Translations under genes and position numbers: made by a program
In this document: positions 46,668 to 59,570 of the stretch, in pieces
Layout: each line of letters opens with the position of its first letter
Numbering within the stretch: position 1 is the first letter of the stretch
The notes under the pieces: model-generated
The model's input: only the letters and a program-made list of their open reading frames with translations
What the model was told of the DNA's origin: nothing
Database searches by the model: none
Source: Unio delphinus
Taxonomy: Eukaryota; Mollusca; Bivalvia; Unionida; Unionidae
Reading direction: 5' to 3'
DNA: 64,000 bases
NCBI GenBank assembly: GCA_029339505.1
Contig: JAQISU010000003.1
Coordinates: 20,591,001-20,655,000, forward strand

Positions 46668-47300
46668 TGATTGTCACATGAAACACTTAAATATGATATC
46701 TGATTCTCATAGGAAACACTTAAGTCTGATATTTGATTCTCATAGGAAACACTTAAATATGATACCTGATTGTCAAGGGAAACACTTAAGTCTGATATCT
46801 GATTGTCATAGGAAACACTTAAATATGATACCTGATTGTCATAGGAAAGACTTAAGTCTACCTGATTGTCAAAGGAAACACTTAAGTCTGATACCTGATT
46901 GTCAAAGGAAGCACTTAAGTCTGATATCTGATTGTCAAAGAAAACACTTAAGTCTGTAACCTGATTGTCAAAGGAAACACTTAAATATGATACCTGATTG
47001 TCAAAGGAAACACTTAAATATGATACCTGATTGTCAAAGGAAGGAAAGACTTAAGTCTACCTGATTCTCATAGGAAACACTTAAGTCTGATACCTGATTG
47101 TCAAAGGAAACACTTAAGTCTGATACCTGATTGTCAAAGGAAACACTTAAGTCTGTAACCTGATTGTCAAAGGAAACACTTAAATATGATACCTGATTCT
47201 CATAGGAAACACTTAAGTCTGATACCTGATTTTCAAAGGAAACACTTCAGTCTGATACCTGATTTTCAAAGGAAACACTTAAAGTCTGGTACCTGATTGT
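46668..47300. repeat. ~33-bp minisatellite, about 19 copies
   Basis: Units of GGAAACACTTAAGTCTGATA plus CCTGATTGTCAAA. Confidence 0.92.
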
Positions 47301-47651
47301 GATAAGAATATAATGCATGCTAATTACTTTAAACTAATTTTATCAGCTATAGTTTTGTCAGTTGTTTATATTTAAAACTTCCAGTGGACCAGATATTGTT
47401 TCATAAAAATGAAATTACAAAAGCATTACAACACACTAACAAAACTGTGTGTCTGAGATGTCTTATTTGCATAAGTTGAGACATTGTTTAAATTTCTATC
47501 AGTTAGTGAAGTAAAACCCTTTTTATGAAAAAAGAACTGAAATTACACCAAATCCATATAAAATAACTCAGAAGCACAGATGGTAAGGAAAAGACAAACT
47601 AGTTTTGTTACTGAGTAAAAATCTAATCCACTTTTTATTTGTCTATTGTAG

Positions 47652-47774
47652 AGTGCAGAATGGATCCGAGTCCGTGTCCACCAGATGGAGCCAGATCTTA
47701 CAGAAGTTGGCTCCACCCTGGAAGAGGCACTAGAATACCAAAAAGAGCATGATGAAATGCTTGCCAAACTACAG
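47652..47774 (+). CDS. CCDC141: CCDC141-like, coding exon 2
   Basis: A 123-base exon (41 codons) between the acceptor TCTATTGTAG|AG and the donor CAG|GTAAGA, phase 0 on both sides. It begins SAEWIRVRVHQMEPDLTEVG and ends in the helix ending HDEMLAKLQ. Joined to exon 1 it continues the beta-like start of the CCDC141 N-terminus (in vertebrates a W follows two to three residues after the junction, as here). Confidence 0.88.
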
Positions 47775-47991
47775 GTAAGATCTCTTCTTTCATCTGTTTA
47801 GGTTTTACAGGTAAACATGACAAGCTTATGTTTTAAACCCCAATGCACCATTTAACATAAATTTTTCAATATTTCCAATCTAACTAAAGTTTTAAGGAAG
47901 GAATTGATTTGCTAAAAAGGCTGTCTGACATAAACCATTCTTTGAAGTAATACGATGTTCAGATGTTCATTTTATAATTAAGAGGTGCCAC

Positions 47992-48171
47992 CAGCGTTCC
48001 CTCTAAGTAAATGGTAGATATGTGTGCAGTGCTCGCTGCATTGCACAAGCATTATGGAGACGAGCAAATTTTAACATTGGATTGAGCAAAATTTAACTTT
48101 GGATTGACAATTCAGCTGCACGGGGTTGCCTGGGCAGCTGTGCGCGTGCATGAAGCTTAGAGAGAATGTTG
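47992..48171. mobile_element. hAT-type MITE, copy 2
   Basis: A 180-base relative of the element at 40771, with ends CAGCGTTCCCTCTAAG and GCTTAGAGAGAATGTTG. It is flanked by a perfect 8-base target duplication, GGTGCCAC (47984-47991 and 48172-48179). It lies in intron 2, about 220 bases after exon 2. Confidence 0.9.
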
Positions 48172-48179
48172 GGTGCCAC

Positions 48180-48790
48180 CCCTTAATTCAGTTGATGAAG
48201 TCACTTTTAATTCCATTCTTGTTTTGAGTGCTCCAGAAGTGGTGGTGTGAAATGTTTGACAATTGATTAATCTTATATCAATAATGTTCACACTTGGTGC
48301 ACAAATTGATTCAAGAGGAAATGAAGACAGCCAGATTTTTAAAAAATGGATCTGAAAAGAATAGTGTGTTTTAGACAAAAATAAGACTTTGGTGATTATT
48401 GGTGATCAGATGGTGCATTGAAGGTGAATTTGTGAAATTGTGCTGCAGACAATGACATTGGATTCTTATGTTTACAACAGTGACATCAAATCTTGTGTTC
48501 CAGCTTTTTACTAAAATTGGTTGACTTGCGAATGTTAATATTGGAATAATTAGTACACATGTAATAAATAGCTAGGTTTCGCAGTTCATGGGAAAATGGT
48601 TCATAAGGTAATGAAAAGTCTGTTATCTGGTTTTAATGGAACCCCAATATCTTTGAATAGTCTGTATTATTCAGACGATTTGACATATATGAAGGTTTTC
48701 ACGTACCTGCAGCATTGTGGTTTAAAGGATGTACTGATGTTTTTTGAGATGGCAAATAGAAATCATTTTGAAAGATGACTCCTACTTCTG
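48180..48790. other. Intron 2 sequence without recognised feature
   Basis: Nothing supported. Confidence 0.5.
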
Positions 48791-48799
48791 GCAAACCTA

Positions 48800-49195
48800 A
48801 TGTTCTGAGGTAGGTTCATTAGAAAGCAATATACTGTGTCAGGTAGGTTCATCAGCAAGCAATATAATGTGCCAGGTAGGTTCATTAGTAAGCAATATAC
48901 TGTGCCAGGTAGGTTCATTAGTAAGCAATATACTGTGCCAGGTAGGTTCAATAGTAAGCAATATACTGTGCCAGGTAGGTTCAATAGTAAGCAATATACT
49001 GTGTCAGATAGGTTCATTAGAAAGAAATATAATGTGCCAGGTAGGTTCATTAGAAAGCAATATACTGTGTCAGGTAGGTTCATTAGTAAGCAATATAATG
49101 TGCCAGGTAGGTTCATTAGTAAGCAATATACTGTGCCATGTAGGTTCAATAGAAAGCAATATACTGTGTCAGGTAGGTTCGTAAGTAAGGTCAGG
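48800..49195. repeat. 33-bp minisatellite, 12 copies
   Basis: Units of GCCAGGTAGGTTCATTAGTA plus AGCAATATACTGT. Unit length is 11 codons, so three long frames are open by arithmetic alone. Confidence 0.93.
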
Positions 49196-49620
49196 GTCAA
49201 TATTAATTGGGTTTAGAATTCATGGAATGGTTGGTTGGAAGATCATGGTTTGGCTGAATTCTGGGAAATGGTGGGTGGAAGACAAACAGCAGTATTGATG
49301 GTGCTTAGAATTCAGGGAATTATTGTGGAAGACCTGAGACCATATTGATTGGGTTCAAAATTCTGGAAACTGGTGGGTGGAAGCACCAGTTAAATCAGTG
49401 CCAAGTCAACAATATATATATTTTCTGCCCAGCTACCTTGCAAAGTATGTTGGCATCAAAACCATTTTTCTTTGCCAACAAAATGCCATACTGTAGTAAC
49501 TACATGTACTTTCAGGCAAAGATTCTTGCAACCAAGGACAATTTAATAGTTGCTTTAACTGCAAGCTTATTAATACAGTGGGGCTATGACTATCCTAACT
49601 TCATTGTCCAGAATGATTGT

Positions 49621-50649
49621 ACTGCTCTGGTGGCCTAGTGGTTAGAGCATCTGCCACGGAAGCGGGAGGTCATGGGTTCGATTTCTGGCTGAGCCATAAC
49701 AAAGACTTACAAAAATGGGACTAACAGCTAGTGATGGGAATTGGTCAGAAATTCATAATCGATAATCGGTTCCCTTTAACCAACTGATCATCGATTATAA
49801 TCGGTTACTAAGAGAAATTTTTTTTTTTTAAGCAGTTATATCTTTGATCGAGAGATCAATATGTTTCTAAATGTACAGGAGTAATCTCTTTTAAATTAAT
49901 GACATGAATACTTTAACCTGAAAATAATATTACATTGTGTGTTATTTTTGTTCAACAACTTTGTTAAATGAACGCAACTTTGTATGGCTTATCTGTCATA
50001 TGTAACTGAAATACTGCTACAATCCCCCAAAATTCTTTCATTCAGATGTGATGTTTCTATAATATAAAGTATAGAAGGATATGTTTTTCTTGTTTGTCAT
50101 TGTTTATAAATACTACAAAAGATGTTGCAATTTAATTGAAACAAATAAAAAAAATGTGTTTAAATTTATTAACTCAACAATTTAAGAACTTGACCATATA
50201 ATAATGACTATATGTTCCTAATTATGAATCATAATGTTTCATATTTGTAGTTGTGAAGGGAATTAATAAATTTCAGGTCAACTTTAGTGGCTGGGAGTTT
50301 TACTAACCTTTGTGCTTTGCATACACCTAGAAAGTAGTCTCCCTTTACACACAATAGATTATGGAGTTTCACAATCGATTATCTTATTGGTTTGATCAAT
50401 CAACTGATGATCAATTATAATCGATAATCGGAACAACACTACTAACAGCTGCCTCGCTTGATGCTCAGCATTAAGAGGTTAGTGTTAGGACTGATCGGCC
50501 TGTTGTCAGGATAATGTGACTGGGTGGGACATCACACTACATGTCTGCGGCATTATGTCTCAGTGCTAAACATCACTATAAACTTCCTCACTACAGACAT
50601 CGTAGCGATAAGACTGATTTTTTTTTAAAAGCTATGTTAAAAATCCTAA
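49621..50649 (+). mobile_element. tRNA-derived SINE, family 3, copy 2 (split by a hAT element)
   Basis: Head and 5' body at 49621-49728, 3' body at 50442-50649. Both parts align in order with the copy at 40041-40347: A-box TGGCCTAGTGGTTAGAGC, B-box GGGTTCGATTTC, and end AAAAGCTATGTTAAAAATCC. The interruption is the insertion at 49729-50441. Confidence 0.9.
49729..50441. mobile_element. Non-autonomous hAT element nested in a SINE
   Basis: A 713-base element beginning TAGTGATGGGAA and ending GGAACAACACTA (TAGTGTTGTTCC when reversed), typical TAGNG ends. CTAACAGC at 49721-49728 is repeated exactly at 50442-50449, the 8-base duplication of hAT insertions. Subterminal ATCGATAATCGGTT and ATTATAATCGATAATCGG blocks, in both orientations near both ends, look like transposase binding repeats. 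No coding frame is seen. Confidence 0.92.
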
Positions 50650-51660
50650 TCCAACAAACCAGAATGACTGGTTTATGGTTCTTTTTTAAATTTACTTATT
50701 TTCTTTCAATTAATAAAACGTGTGCAAAGACTATATTATGTGTACATTTTCCACATGTGCCTGCTATACAGTATAAAATGGAGAATAACCAATCAATTAA
50801 AGGTTTAGTAATTTTCATTGTTCATACAATTAGAAAAAAACTTGAAATCTCTATACTGGTTAGAATTTTTATATCACAAAATGGCAGAAATAAAGATAGA
50901 AGTTCATACAGGCACTAAGAAAGTGTGAATGATGAATTCCTTTATGGTAAAGCTACTTAAAACTTTTCAGAAAACTGGTTACATCGAATTCTGGAAATGG
51001 GAAACTTTTATCAGCTATGGTAGACTGAGATTAGTGTTTCTGGTACAAGAAAGATATAAACTTGGTTTATCAGTGAACCAGACTCAATTCATACTGAGTC
51101 TTTGATATGTTTGCCATGACTATCTTCACACCAGTACTATATCTTGGAGATACATGCCTGCCAAGTAAAAGACATTATTAGTTACAAAACAGGGTTGTCT
51201 TTCAGATTGGCTGCTGTGAAGTTAGGCTGGCATGGATAATGCTTGATTCTAGAGATAGGCTTCTCAGCAGGAAATAACTTTCTTGAGCCAAAAATGATTA
51301 CAGAGTAGATACAGCCTTGTCTTCCAGCTTGTTTTAAATATCTCATTTTCTACATCACTGGTAGGAGAGTTCATCAACATGTTTTCAATTCAACTTACTC
51401 ATTCAAAAGAATGTATCTTCACCTCAAATATTTGTCCATGAATTAATATCATGAATATTTTCAAATTGATGTGGTGTAAAATGTTAACATTATTTTCCAG
51501 ATTTTACTGACAGGTTGGTTCTGTGTATTATTCTGTTTGTTAGTGTGATTAATCAAGAATTTTCAGTGCCAAGAGAGGAATAAATGTGACTAGTTTCCAT
51601 CATTTATATCATGAGTATGATATTGAAAAGGTAATCAGCATGACATTGTCTTAAAATTAC
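50650..51660. other. Intron 2 sequence without recognised feature
   Basis: Nothing supported. Confidence 0.5.
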
Positions 51661-51664
51661 CCTA

Positions 51665-53260
51665 ATAATATTACATGTAAATTAGAATTACAGTTGAAAG
51701 ACCCAATAGCAATACATGTAAATTAGAATTACAGTTGTAAGACCCAATAACAATACATGTAAATTAGAAATACAGTTGAAAAACCCTATTAGCAATACAT
51801 GTAAATTAAAATTACAGTTAAAAACCCTAATAGCAATACATGTTAATTAGAATTACAGTTGAAAACCCTATTAGCAATACATGTAAAATAGAATTACAGT
51901 TGAAAAACCCTATTAGCAATACATGTAAATTAGAATTACAGTTGAAAGACCCAATAGCAATACATGTAAATTAGAATTACACTTGAAAGACCCAATAGCA
52001 ATACATGTAAATTAGAATTACAATTGAAAGCCCCAATAGCAGTACATGTAAATTAGAATTACAATTGAAAACCCTTATAGCAATACATGTAAATTAGCAT
52101 TACAGTTAAAAACCCTAATAGCAATACATGTTAATTAGAATTACAGTTCAAAGACCCAATAACAATACATGTAAATTAGGAAACAGTTAAAAACCCTAAT
52201 AGCAATATATGTAAATTAGAATTACAGTTGAAAACCGTATTAGCAATACATGTAAATTAGAATTACAATTGAAAGACCCAATAGCAATACATGTAAATTA
52301 GAATTATAGTTAAAAACCCAATTAGCAATACATGTTAATTAGAATTACAATTGAAAGACCCAATAGCAATACATGTAAATTAGAATTACAGTTAAAAACT
52401 CAATAGCAATATATGTAAATTAGAATTACAATTGAAACCTCTTATAGCAATACATGTAAATTAGAATTACAATTGAAAACCCTTATAGCAATACATGTAA
52501 ATTAGAATTACAGTTAAAAACCCTAATAGCAATACATGTTAATTAGAATTACAGTTGAAAACCCTATTAGCAATACATGTAAATTAAAATCAGTTAAAAA
52601 TCCTAATAGCAATACATGTTAATTAGAATTACAGTTGAAAGACCCAATAGCAATACATGTAAATTAGAATTACAATTGAAAACCCTAATAGCAATACATT
52701 TAAATTAGAATTACAGTTGAAAACCCTATTAACAATACATGTAAATTAAAAAAGTTGAAAACCCAATTAGCAATACATGTAAATTAAAATCAGTTGAAAA
52801 CCCTTATAGCAATACATTTAAATTAGAATTACAGTTGAAAACCCTTATAGCAATACATTTAAATTAGAATTACAATTGAAAACCCTAATAGCAATACATT
52901 TAAATTAGAATTACAGTTGAAAACCCAATTAGCAATACATGTAAATTAAAATCAGTTGGAAACCCTTATAGCAATACATGTAAATTAGAATTACAGTTGA
53001 AAACCCTTATAGCAATACATGTAAATTAGAATTACAATTGAAAACCCTAATAGCAATACATTTAAATTAGAATTACAGTTGAAAACCCAATTAGCAATAC
53101 ATGTAAATTAGAATTTTAATTAGAATTACAGTTGAAAACCCAATTAGCAATACATGTAAATTAAAATCAGTTGAAAACCCTTATAGCAATACATTTAAAT
53201 TAGAATTATAGTTGAAAGCATCTACAGCAGTCAGGAGTTGAAAACCCTAATAGTGATACA
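51665..53260. repeat. ~41-bp minisatellite, about 38 copies
   Basis: Units of AGCAATACATGTAAATTAGA plus ATTACAGTTGAAAACCCTAAT. Variants such as ACATTTAAATTAG and AAAATCAGTTG recur in blocks of two to four units, so larger segments were copied. Confidence 0.93.
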
Positions 53261-55550
53261 AGTAGCTGATGCACATGCCATTTGTTGTTCAAACCAAGGG
53301 AGATAACTTATCACAATTGATTCTTGAAACTGCTACATTGGTGTATATATATAGTCTTGGCAAGGTTCTTGGCAGATCAGACATTTTTGTACCTTCCCCT
53401 ATCTGTAGACTGCACCTGTGATAAACAGAATTCTCTGTTTATCTTAAGAACTAGAAATAAATCTGAGGAGGGTATGAGTCACACTCCTAGATGAAATTGT
53501 GGTCCATGAAAACTTGCCTTTGAGATAGGAGTGGTCTGTGAATAATGAAGATGGTTAAGCAACACAAGAGTGTCTAAAAATGTAGGATGAAATAGATATG
53601 CTAAAGTTATAATCATTTTGACTTTAAATTCTTTTGTCTTTGCTTGAAATAAACAACATCAAGAGTACCCATAGATCATTATTTCTTTAACATTTTATGC
53701 TTGAGTTAAAATAATTGGAGTAATTACCATCCCCAAGAAAATACAAAATCCCTAAATATATAAAGGTCCTGAATGGAGCTAGGTAGGGTCTTACATATGT
53801 TGATCATAGCTCTACTGGTCAATGCTGATTGGGTGACCTGTTGGTTGGTCATTATCTCATCAGTTGGTACAAATTTACTCCTACTGAACTAATTGGAGGA
53901 TTGCCATAAAACTTTCTATACACACATTGATTTCAAGGTATAGTTGGTCCTAAATGAACATCTTGCTGCTTGGACATTAGTATGGCTATCACAGTGGTCA
54001 TCTGGAACATCTGATAAATCTGTTATTGCTATTTGTCCTAAACTGGTAGTAATATTGACATGGGGTTTTCTTTGAAATATTTATTGAAAAGTCTGGTTGT
54101 TCCTAATTGAAAATTATCATTATACTGATCTGACCTCCAGTATGGCACCCATATGATACATCTTGGAAACCTTGTTATCACTACACCAGTCCAGAAGGGA
54201 TGTCTATATTAAGATATGGTTTTCATCAGGGCATATTATACTATTTTGTTGAACAAATATGGTTCCAGTCAGACATCAAATATGCCCATTATGGCAGTCA
54301 TCATGAAAATGTTGTTGATGTTATTCCTCCAAAATGGATTGTCATGTTGACATGGGTAAACTACAAGATGTCTAGTTGGTCATAAATGAAAATGGTGCCA
54401 ATCTAGAATCCACACTGACCACCATGTCCATGCTCTTGAACATCTAAACAAAAGTAATCACCAGATGACCTGTTGTATATAGCTTGTCCTTGATCTGACA
54501 CCCAATATGACCACATTGGTGGCCATCTTATGTCTTGTTATGGCTGCTCCTCCTGAATGTATGGTCATCTCATCATGGTTTTTTACAAAATATTTCTTAT
54601 GATATCTAGTTGGTCCTAAATCAAATGAAAATGGTCAGGATATTGCATCTAAAATGACAAGTCAGCTTAACATCTTGGTTTTGCTGCTTCTCCTGAATGG
54701 TTGGTCTTATCAGTAGAGGTAAGTGAAGAATAGCAGACATTATACAACACTCAGAAGTTAAAAAGTCTTGTCTATGATTCTCTGAAACTTGTTTTGGCCA
54801 GCAGAACATCAGTCTCTTTTAGGGACTCTTGTTTTAATTAACTACTTAAATATTAGGATTTGTAGCTCAGTATCCCAAGTACAAGAAATTCACAAACTTT
54901 CCTGGAGGTACATTGTCTAAAATTAAAGATATTAAGTAAAAAATATTTTTCATCTTTGAGTCAGCGTGACCTTGTATTTAACCATTTGACCTGAAAATAT
55001 TAGAAATGTAAGCCAACCACAAACTTTATTACTGGCATATCATCATAATTATAATTTAAGTACGGTAAGTTCATGTCATTTCTGTGCTTTTGCTAAGCAT
55101 AAAAGAAAATTCAAGATCTGCATACATGAAGATGCTAAGGAAACACATTTGCTGTCACAAATTTAACACTATTGTTTTCAGAGAAAATTCAGGTTTATCT
55201 TTATCAGGGACAAATTTGTTAATGAACATCAATATAATTTATGAGAAGGATCAAAATGTTATCATTCTTCTTAATTAGCTCTCATTAACATTATGATGTC
55301 AGCAGCATTTGTTATCACAGAACATTCATTTCTATACCTGCCAACATGATTTTATTTTTTTCTATCTGCCCATAATTTTCAGTCATATTTCTCATGTTTA
55401 ATCTAAAATTCCCTGTAAACATTATTGCCTGTCAGTTTTCAAAATTTGAGATAAGCTCATCTAATTTGACCTTGGGTTGCTCAAGAACTAGTAGATCATA
55501 TTCTGATATCATCTACTATACCATGTACTTGCTTATTAGTTGAATTCAAC
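53261..55550. repeat. Old degenerate repeats in intron 2
   Basis: Between about 53810 and 54720 the phrases AGTTGGTCCTAAATGAA, CTCCTGAATGGTTGGTC, ACATGGGGTTTTC and TGGCCACC-like segments recur at irregular spacing of about 150-200 bases. They resemble those at 33840-34565 and 60600-61080. The remainder holds nothing recognisable. Confidence 0.5.
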
Positions 55551-55552
55551 TA

Positions 55553-55701
55553 CAAACTGCACAGACAAAGATCTGGTGTCACATAATGTGCCTGCAGATC
55601 TGTATCAATGCACTTTGATAGGAGTAATGAGTAGAATAAAACAGCAAAAACCCTGATTATGCTGGTACATTGTGGGATGCAGATCAGGGTCTGTGCTGTT
55701 T
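55553..55701. repeat. Two-hairpin palindromic element, copy 2 (reverse orientation)
   Basis: Hairpins at 55553-55617 (arms CAAACTGCACAGA... / ...TGCACTTTG) and 55638-55701 (AAACAGCA... / ...TGTGCTGTTT). The spacer reversed reads ATTACTCCTA, as in copy 1, showing the whole unit is inverted relative to 42969-43124. Confidence 0.8.
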
Positions 55702-56157
55702 GCAGTTGGACTCAACACATAAGTGAGTACATACGGTACTCAGCAGACTCCTCAGTATCTCATATCCTGCCTACATGCTATTATTCAATGGTGTATCGAC
55801 CTCTCAGAGTTTTGAAATCTTTACCTTTCTCTGTATATAGACTGTCCAAACTTTAATTTGCTTAGTGTAGTTCTTGAAGATTTCACGATGAACTTGGAAT
55901 TGTAGAAATATTGGAATTTTCGGTTGTTCTGGAAAATTATTTCGAGAGTTAATGAAACTGACTGAATGAACAATGTAAGTTTTTTAATTTTATATTTTAT
56001 TTATTGAAAGAAAGTAAAGTATACAAGTGATAATATGGTCACAGCTTTTTGTACAAATCAACAATAATACCAATTCACATTTGGGTGATCTCAATATTTA
56101 TCCTTCCTGCTCTAGCATGATATTTATTTTTCTTGATTGTTATGTGTAATAAGTTAC
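55702..56157. other. Intron 2 sequence without recognised feature
   Basis: Nothing supported. Confidence 0.5.
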
Positions 56158-56168
56158 ATTTAATTTGT

Positions 56169-56433
56169 TGTAGTTGTTGTTGTAGTAGAGTTTAAAGCCA
56201 TTTTTCAGCACATGATAGGCTATGCATCGCGGCCAGTATTATTGGTGGAGGAAGAACCCGGGAAACCCCCCCGGAAAGAATCACAGACCCAAGAGAAGCT
56301 ACTGGCAAGCTTTCTCACACAACTACATTAGCCGAATCTTAATCTTAGACTCAAACCCATACAGACAGAGGTGGGATGGCAGTGATATGTAACGGAAAGC
56401 GCTTTAGACCACTTGGCCACTCGGGGGCCCCCT
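56169..56433 (-). mobile_element. tRNA-derived SINE, family 2, copy 3
   Basis: Head at the right (plus strand CCACTTGGCCACTCGGGGGC), body with GCGGCCAGTATTATTGGTGG, and GTTGTT-type tail at the left. An 11-base duplication, ATTTAATTTGT, flanks it at 56158-56168 and 56434-56444. Confidence 0.9.
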
Positions 56434-56489
56434 ATTTAATTTGTAGTAAGAGTGTATTTATTGTGTGCTGTAGTTGCTGCCTAATTTAA

Positions 56490-56965
56490 CTTCATTCAGT
56501 CATTATTCTTCAAGATTAGTAGCCCATATTTGCCTCACTTTATTCAGATTAGTAGCCCATATTTGCCTCATATTATTTTTGTCCCACCAGAAGTTGCCCT
56601 TATTTGACTTAATGCAGTCAGACTTACCCACCAGAAGTTGCCCTTATTTGACTCAATGCAGTCAGACTTACTCACCATAAGTTGCCCTTATTTGACTCAA
56701 TGCAGTCAGACTTACCCACCAGAAGTTGCCCTTATTTGACTCAATGCAGTCAGACTTACCCACCAGAAGTTGCCCTTATTTGACTCAATGCAGTCAGACT
56801 TACCCACCAGAAGTTGCCCTTATTTGACTTAATGCAGTCAGACTTACCCACCAGAAGTTGCCCTTATTTGACATCTTGCAGTCAGGCTTACCCACCAGAA
56901 GTTGCCCTTATTTGACATCTTGCAGTCAGACTTATCCACCTGTAGTTGCCCTTGTTAGACTTTGG
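56490..56965. repeat. 44-bp minisatellite, about nine copies
   Basis: Units of CAGTCAGACTTACCCACCAG plus AAGTTGCCCTTATTTGACTC. Confidence 0.92.
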
Positions 56966-58500
56966 GCAGTTATTTTGCTGTTATTAATAAATTTGAGCCA
57001 TATTTGGCTGAAAAGGTTTAGTGCTGCTGTTCCTGCCATTATAGGTCAATCAGTTGCAGACACTAGATTTCAGATGAGTTTGAAACATTTTTCTCAATGT
57101 TTAGTGAAAACCAAAGGACAAAAATAATTATAATTTGTTGAATTGTAGTGCAAAAAATAGTTACAGACAATAAAGTATTTGGAAATCAGCTCTGTAAGAA
57201 AGGGTTTCATTGTGGTTTTGAGAAAGACTTTTAAACAATTTAATTTAATAGGTTAAACATATAGTTGGTCTGAATATACCTTACTAACTTGAAGTGCAGT
57301 GCAGTTTCATTACTCATTTATGTTGGCTGTGAAATTTCAGATTTGAAGGTTAACATTTACTTACAGGGAGGAATTTTATTTTCACTGTTTTATCCAGCTA
57401 TATAGATGGATTGGGCCAATATAAGAAGGTATATCTTGGCTTTTGGCAAGAATTTGGCAGCTGGATATATAACAAACCTGGGATGCTGGGTTGGCAATAA
57501 CCCAAAGATGCTACTGGTATATCATCATCACCCTTACATATTGCAGACCAATTTATCTGGTAACCATAGCAACCTCTAGCAGGAGGAGTGTTGCTGCTTT
57601 GATTACCTTGGGCCTAGTTTTGGGCAGGAGTAACATTGATGTATGGGGTTGAGATAATATAGCTTTGCTGAAGATTTGGATGTACATTGAGCCAGTGATT
57701 GTTACAGGGCAGTGAAACTTTAGTGTGAATTGAGATCCATCATTCTAAGACAATTTTTTTTTGTGACTTTGAATTAGGAAAGAGATTCTCCTGTTCCCAT
57801 TGTATTTCATTTTTAGGTATAGAATTTTGAAAACTTAATATAATTTGGTTGAGAAAGGAGCCACAATAAATTATAGTAATTTCCTACAGAAAAACATGTT
57901 GATTTATACATATAATTTGTTGTTTTACAATCGCAAGCTGCAATATATAATGTTATGATATCTCTCCATTAGTCAGTTACTTAATGCTTCTGCACAATAA
58001 CTCAAGTTCTTCACTCAATCCAGTTAGCAAAGACTGTAGATTACTTACATATGAAATAATGATGAAGCACATTGATTTTGGGGTGAAAAGTCATATTCCC
58101 AATGATGTGAAGAAAAATGGTTGTAGAAGTATTTTGTGTTAGGATTCAAAAAGTCCAAGTACTAGTTCAGTGTCATTGAAAATATATTAACAGTTTATGA
58201 TGATATGCCAGTAATAAAGTTTGTGGTTGGCTTACATTTCTAAGATTTTCAGGTCAAAAGCTGAAATACAAGATCACACTGACTGATAGATGACAAATAG
58301 TTTTTACTTAATATCTTTAATTTTAGACTATGTACCTCAAGGAAAGTTTGTGAATTTCTTGTACTTGGGAGAAGAAAAAAGCCTTTGAATTTGGGATCAA
58401 AAGATCATGGTTTTAGTGTGTTGATAAGAAAATAATAGTTCCTTTAATTCATGGTGTAGAGTAAAATGTTGCATTTAAAAAATATGTTAATGGAAAGAAG
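56966..58500. other. Intron 2 sequence without recognised feature
   Basis: AT-rich; nothing supported. Confidence 0.5.
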
Positions 58501-58507
58501 GTTGTGC

Positions 58508-58665
58508 TGTGTAGGTAATACATTATTGATAATGAGTCTTACTTCATAATATATATATGATGTGTAGGTAATACATTATTGATAATGAGTCTTACTTCAT
58601 AATATAATATATATCATGGGTAGGTAATACATTATTGATAATGAGTCTTACTTCATAATATAGTT
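58508..58665. repeat. ~52-bp repeat, three copies
   Basis: GTAGGTAATACATTATTGAT plus AATGAGTCTTACTTCATAAT, with a variable ATATAT spacer. Confidence 0.9.
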
Positions 58666-59097
58666 TAATGCTAAGCTAAGCCTTAAAAAAAGTCTAAACC
58701 TTCCAGCATCTGTTGCTAGCCCTGTAATGAGATGTAATGGAGCATCACATTATCACCCCTCTCTCTTCTTCTTTGTGATTGCTGGCCTAACAAAAATGTT
58801 CACTGGAAAACCTTTTGTATAGCCAGGCAGCTCTTCCCACTTGGAGGAAGAATAACTTGACTGGCATGCAGTAAAGGACAGTTAAGATATCACTTAACAG
58901 CCTGCATATGGCATCTTTCTTTTAGTTCATTCATGAACTTTGTTGAAAAATAATCATAAATATGTGTTAATATACATTGGTTAGTGGAGCTTAATTAGGA
59001 GTAAATTGGTGTATTTGTCAGTAATATTATACTCAGTAAGTCCAATTATCTCCTTTACTGAAATGAGTCCACTGTCAATGAATGCAGACAACCTTAT
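58666..59097. other. Intron 2 sequence without recognised feature
   Basis: Nothing supported. Confidence 0.5.
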
Positions 59098-59350
59098 GTT
59101 GTTGCTGTTGTTGTTGTAGGGTTTAGGGTTTAAGGACATTTTTGAGGACACGAGGCCAGTATTAATGGTGGAGGAAGAGCCTAGGGAAAACACCTGGACA
59201 GATCCACTTGGGCCCATGAGAAGCTACTGACATGCTTTCTCACATACCCACATTGGCTGAATCTGAGACTCTTGAACCCACACAGACAGGTGAGATGGCA
59301 GTGATCCATAACAGACAGCACATTAGACCACTCAGCCACTCAGGGCTCAC
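59098..59350 (-). mobile_element. tRNA-derived SINE, family 2, copy 4
   Basis: (TTG)n-type tail at 59098-59118 on the left, body with GGCCAGTATTAATGGTGGAG, and head at the right (CCACTCAGCCACTCAGGGC). It is more diverged than the other copies, and its target duplication is not clear. Confidence 0.82.
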
Positions 59351-59439
59351 AGACAAGCTAAAACAGATGAAAATATCCTGTGTATTATTGCTTTAAATAT
59401 CAAGGGGAAAAAAACCATAGAAGCATTTATATGTAAATA

Positions 59440-59570
59440 ATAATATTAATAATAATAATAGTAATAGTTGATTGTAATAGTTGATTATAATAGCAATAAT
59501 TTAATAATTAATAATAATACTAGTAATAGTTGATTGTAATAGTTGATTATAATAGCAATAATTTAATAAT
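59440..59570. repeat. AAT-rich local duplication
   Basis: TAATAGTTGATTGTAATAGT plus TGATTATAATAGCAATAAT occurs twice in a row. Confidence 0.85.

Noticed and set aside
48763..49216. Three overlapping long open frames
   Set aside because: Arithmetic result of the 33-base minisatellite.
51665..53260. CRISPR-like array
   Set aside because: Units are directly adjacent variants of one sequence with no unique spacers, in a eukaryotic intron.
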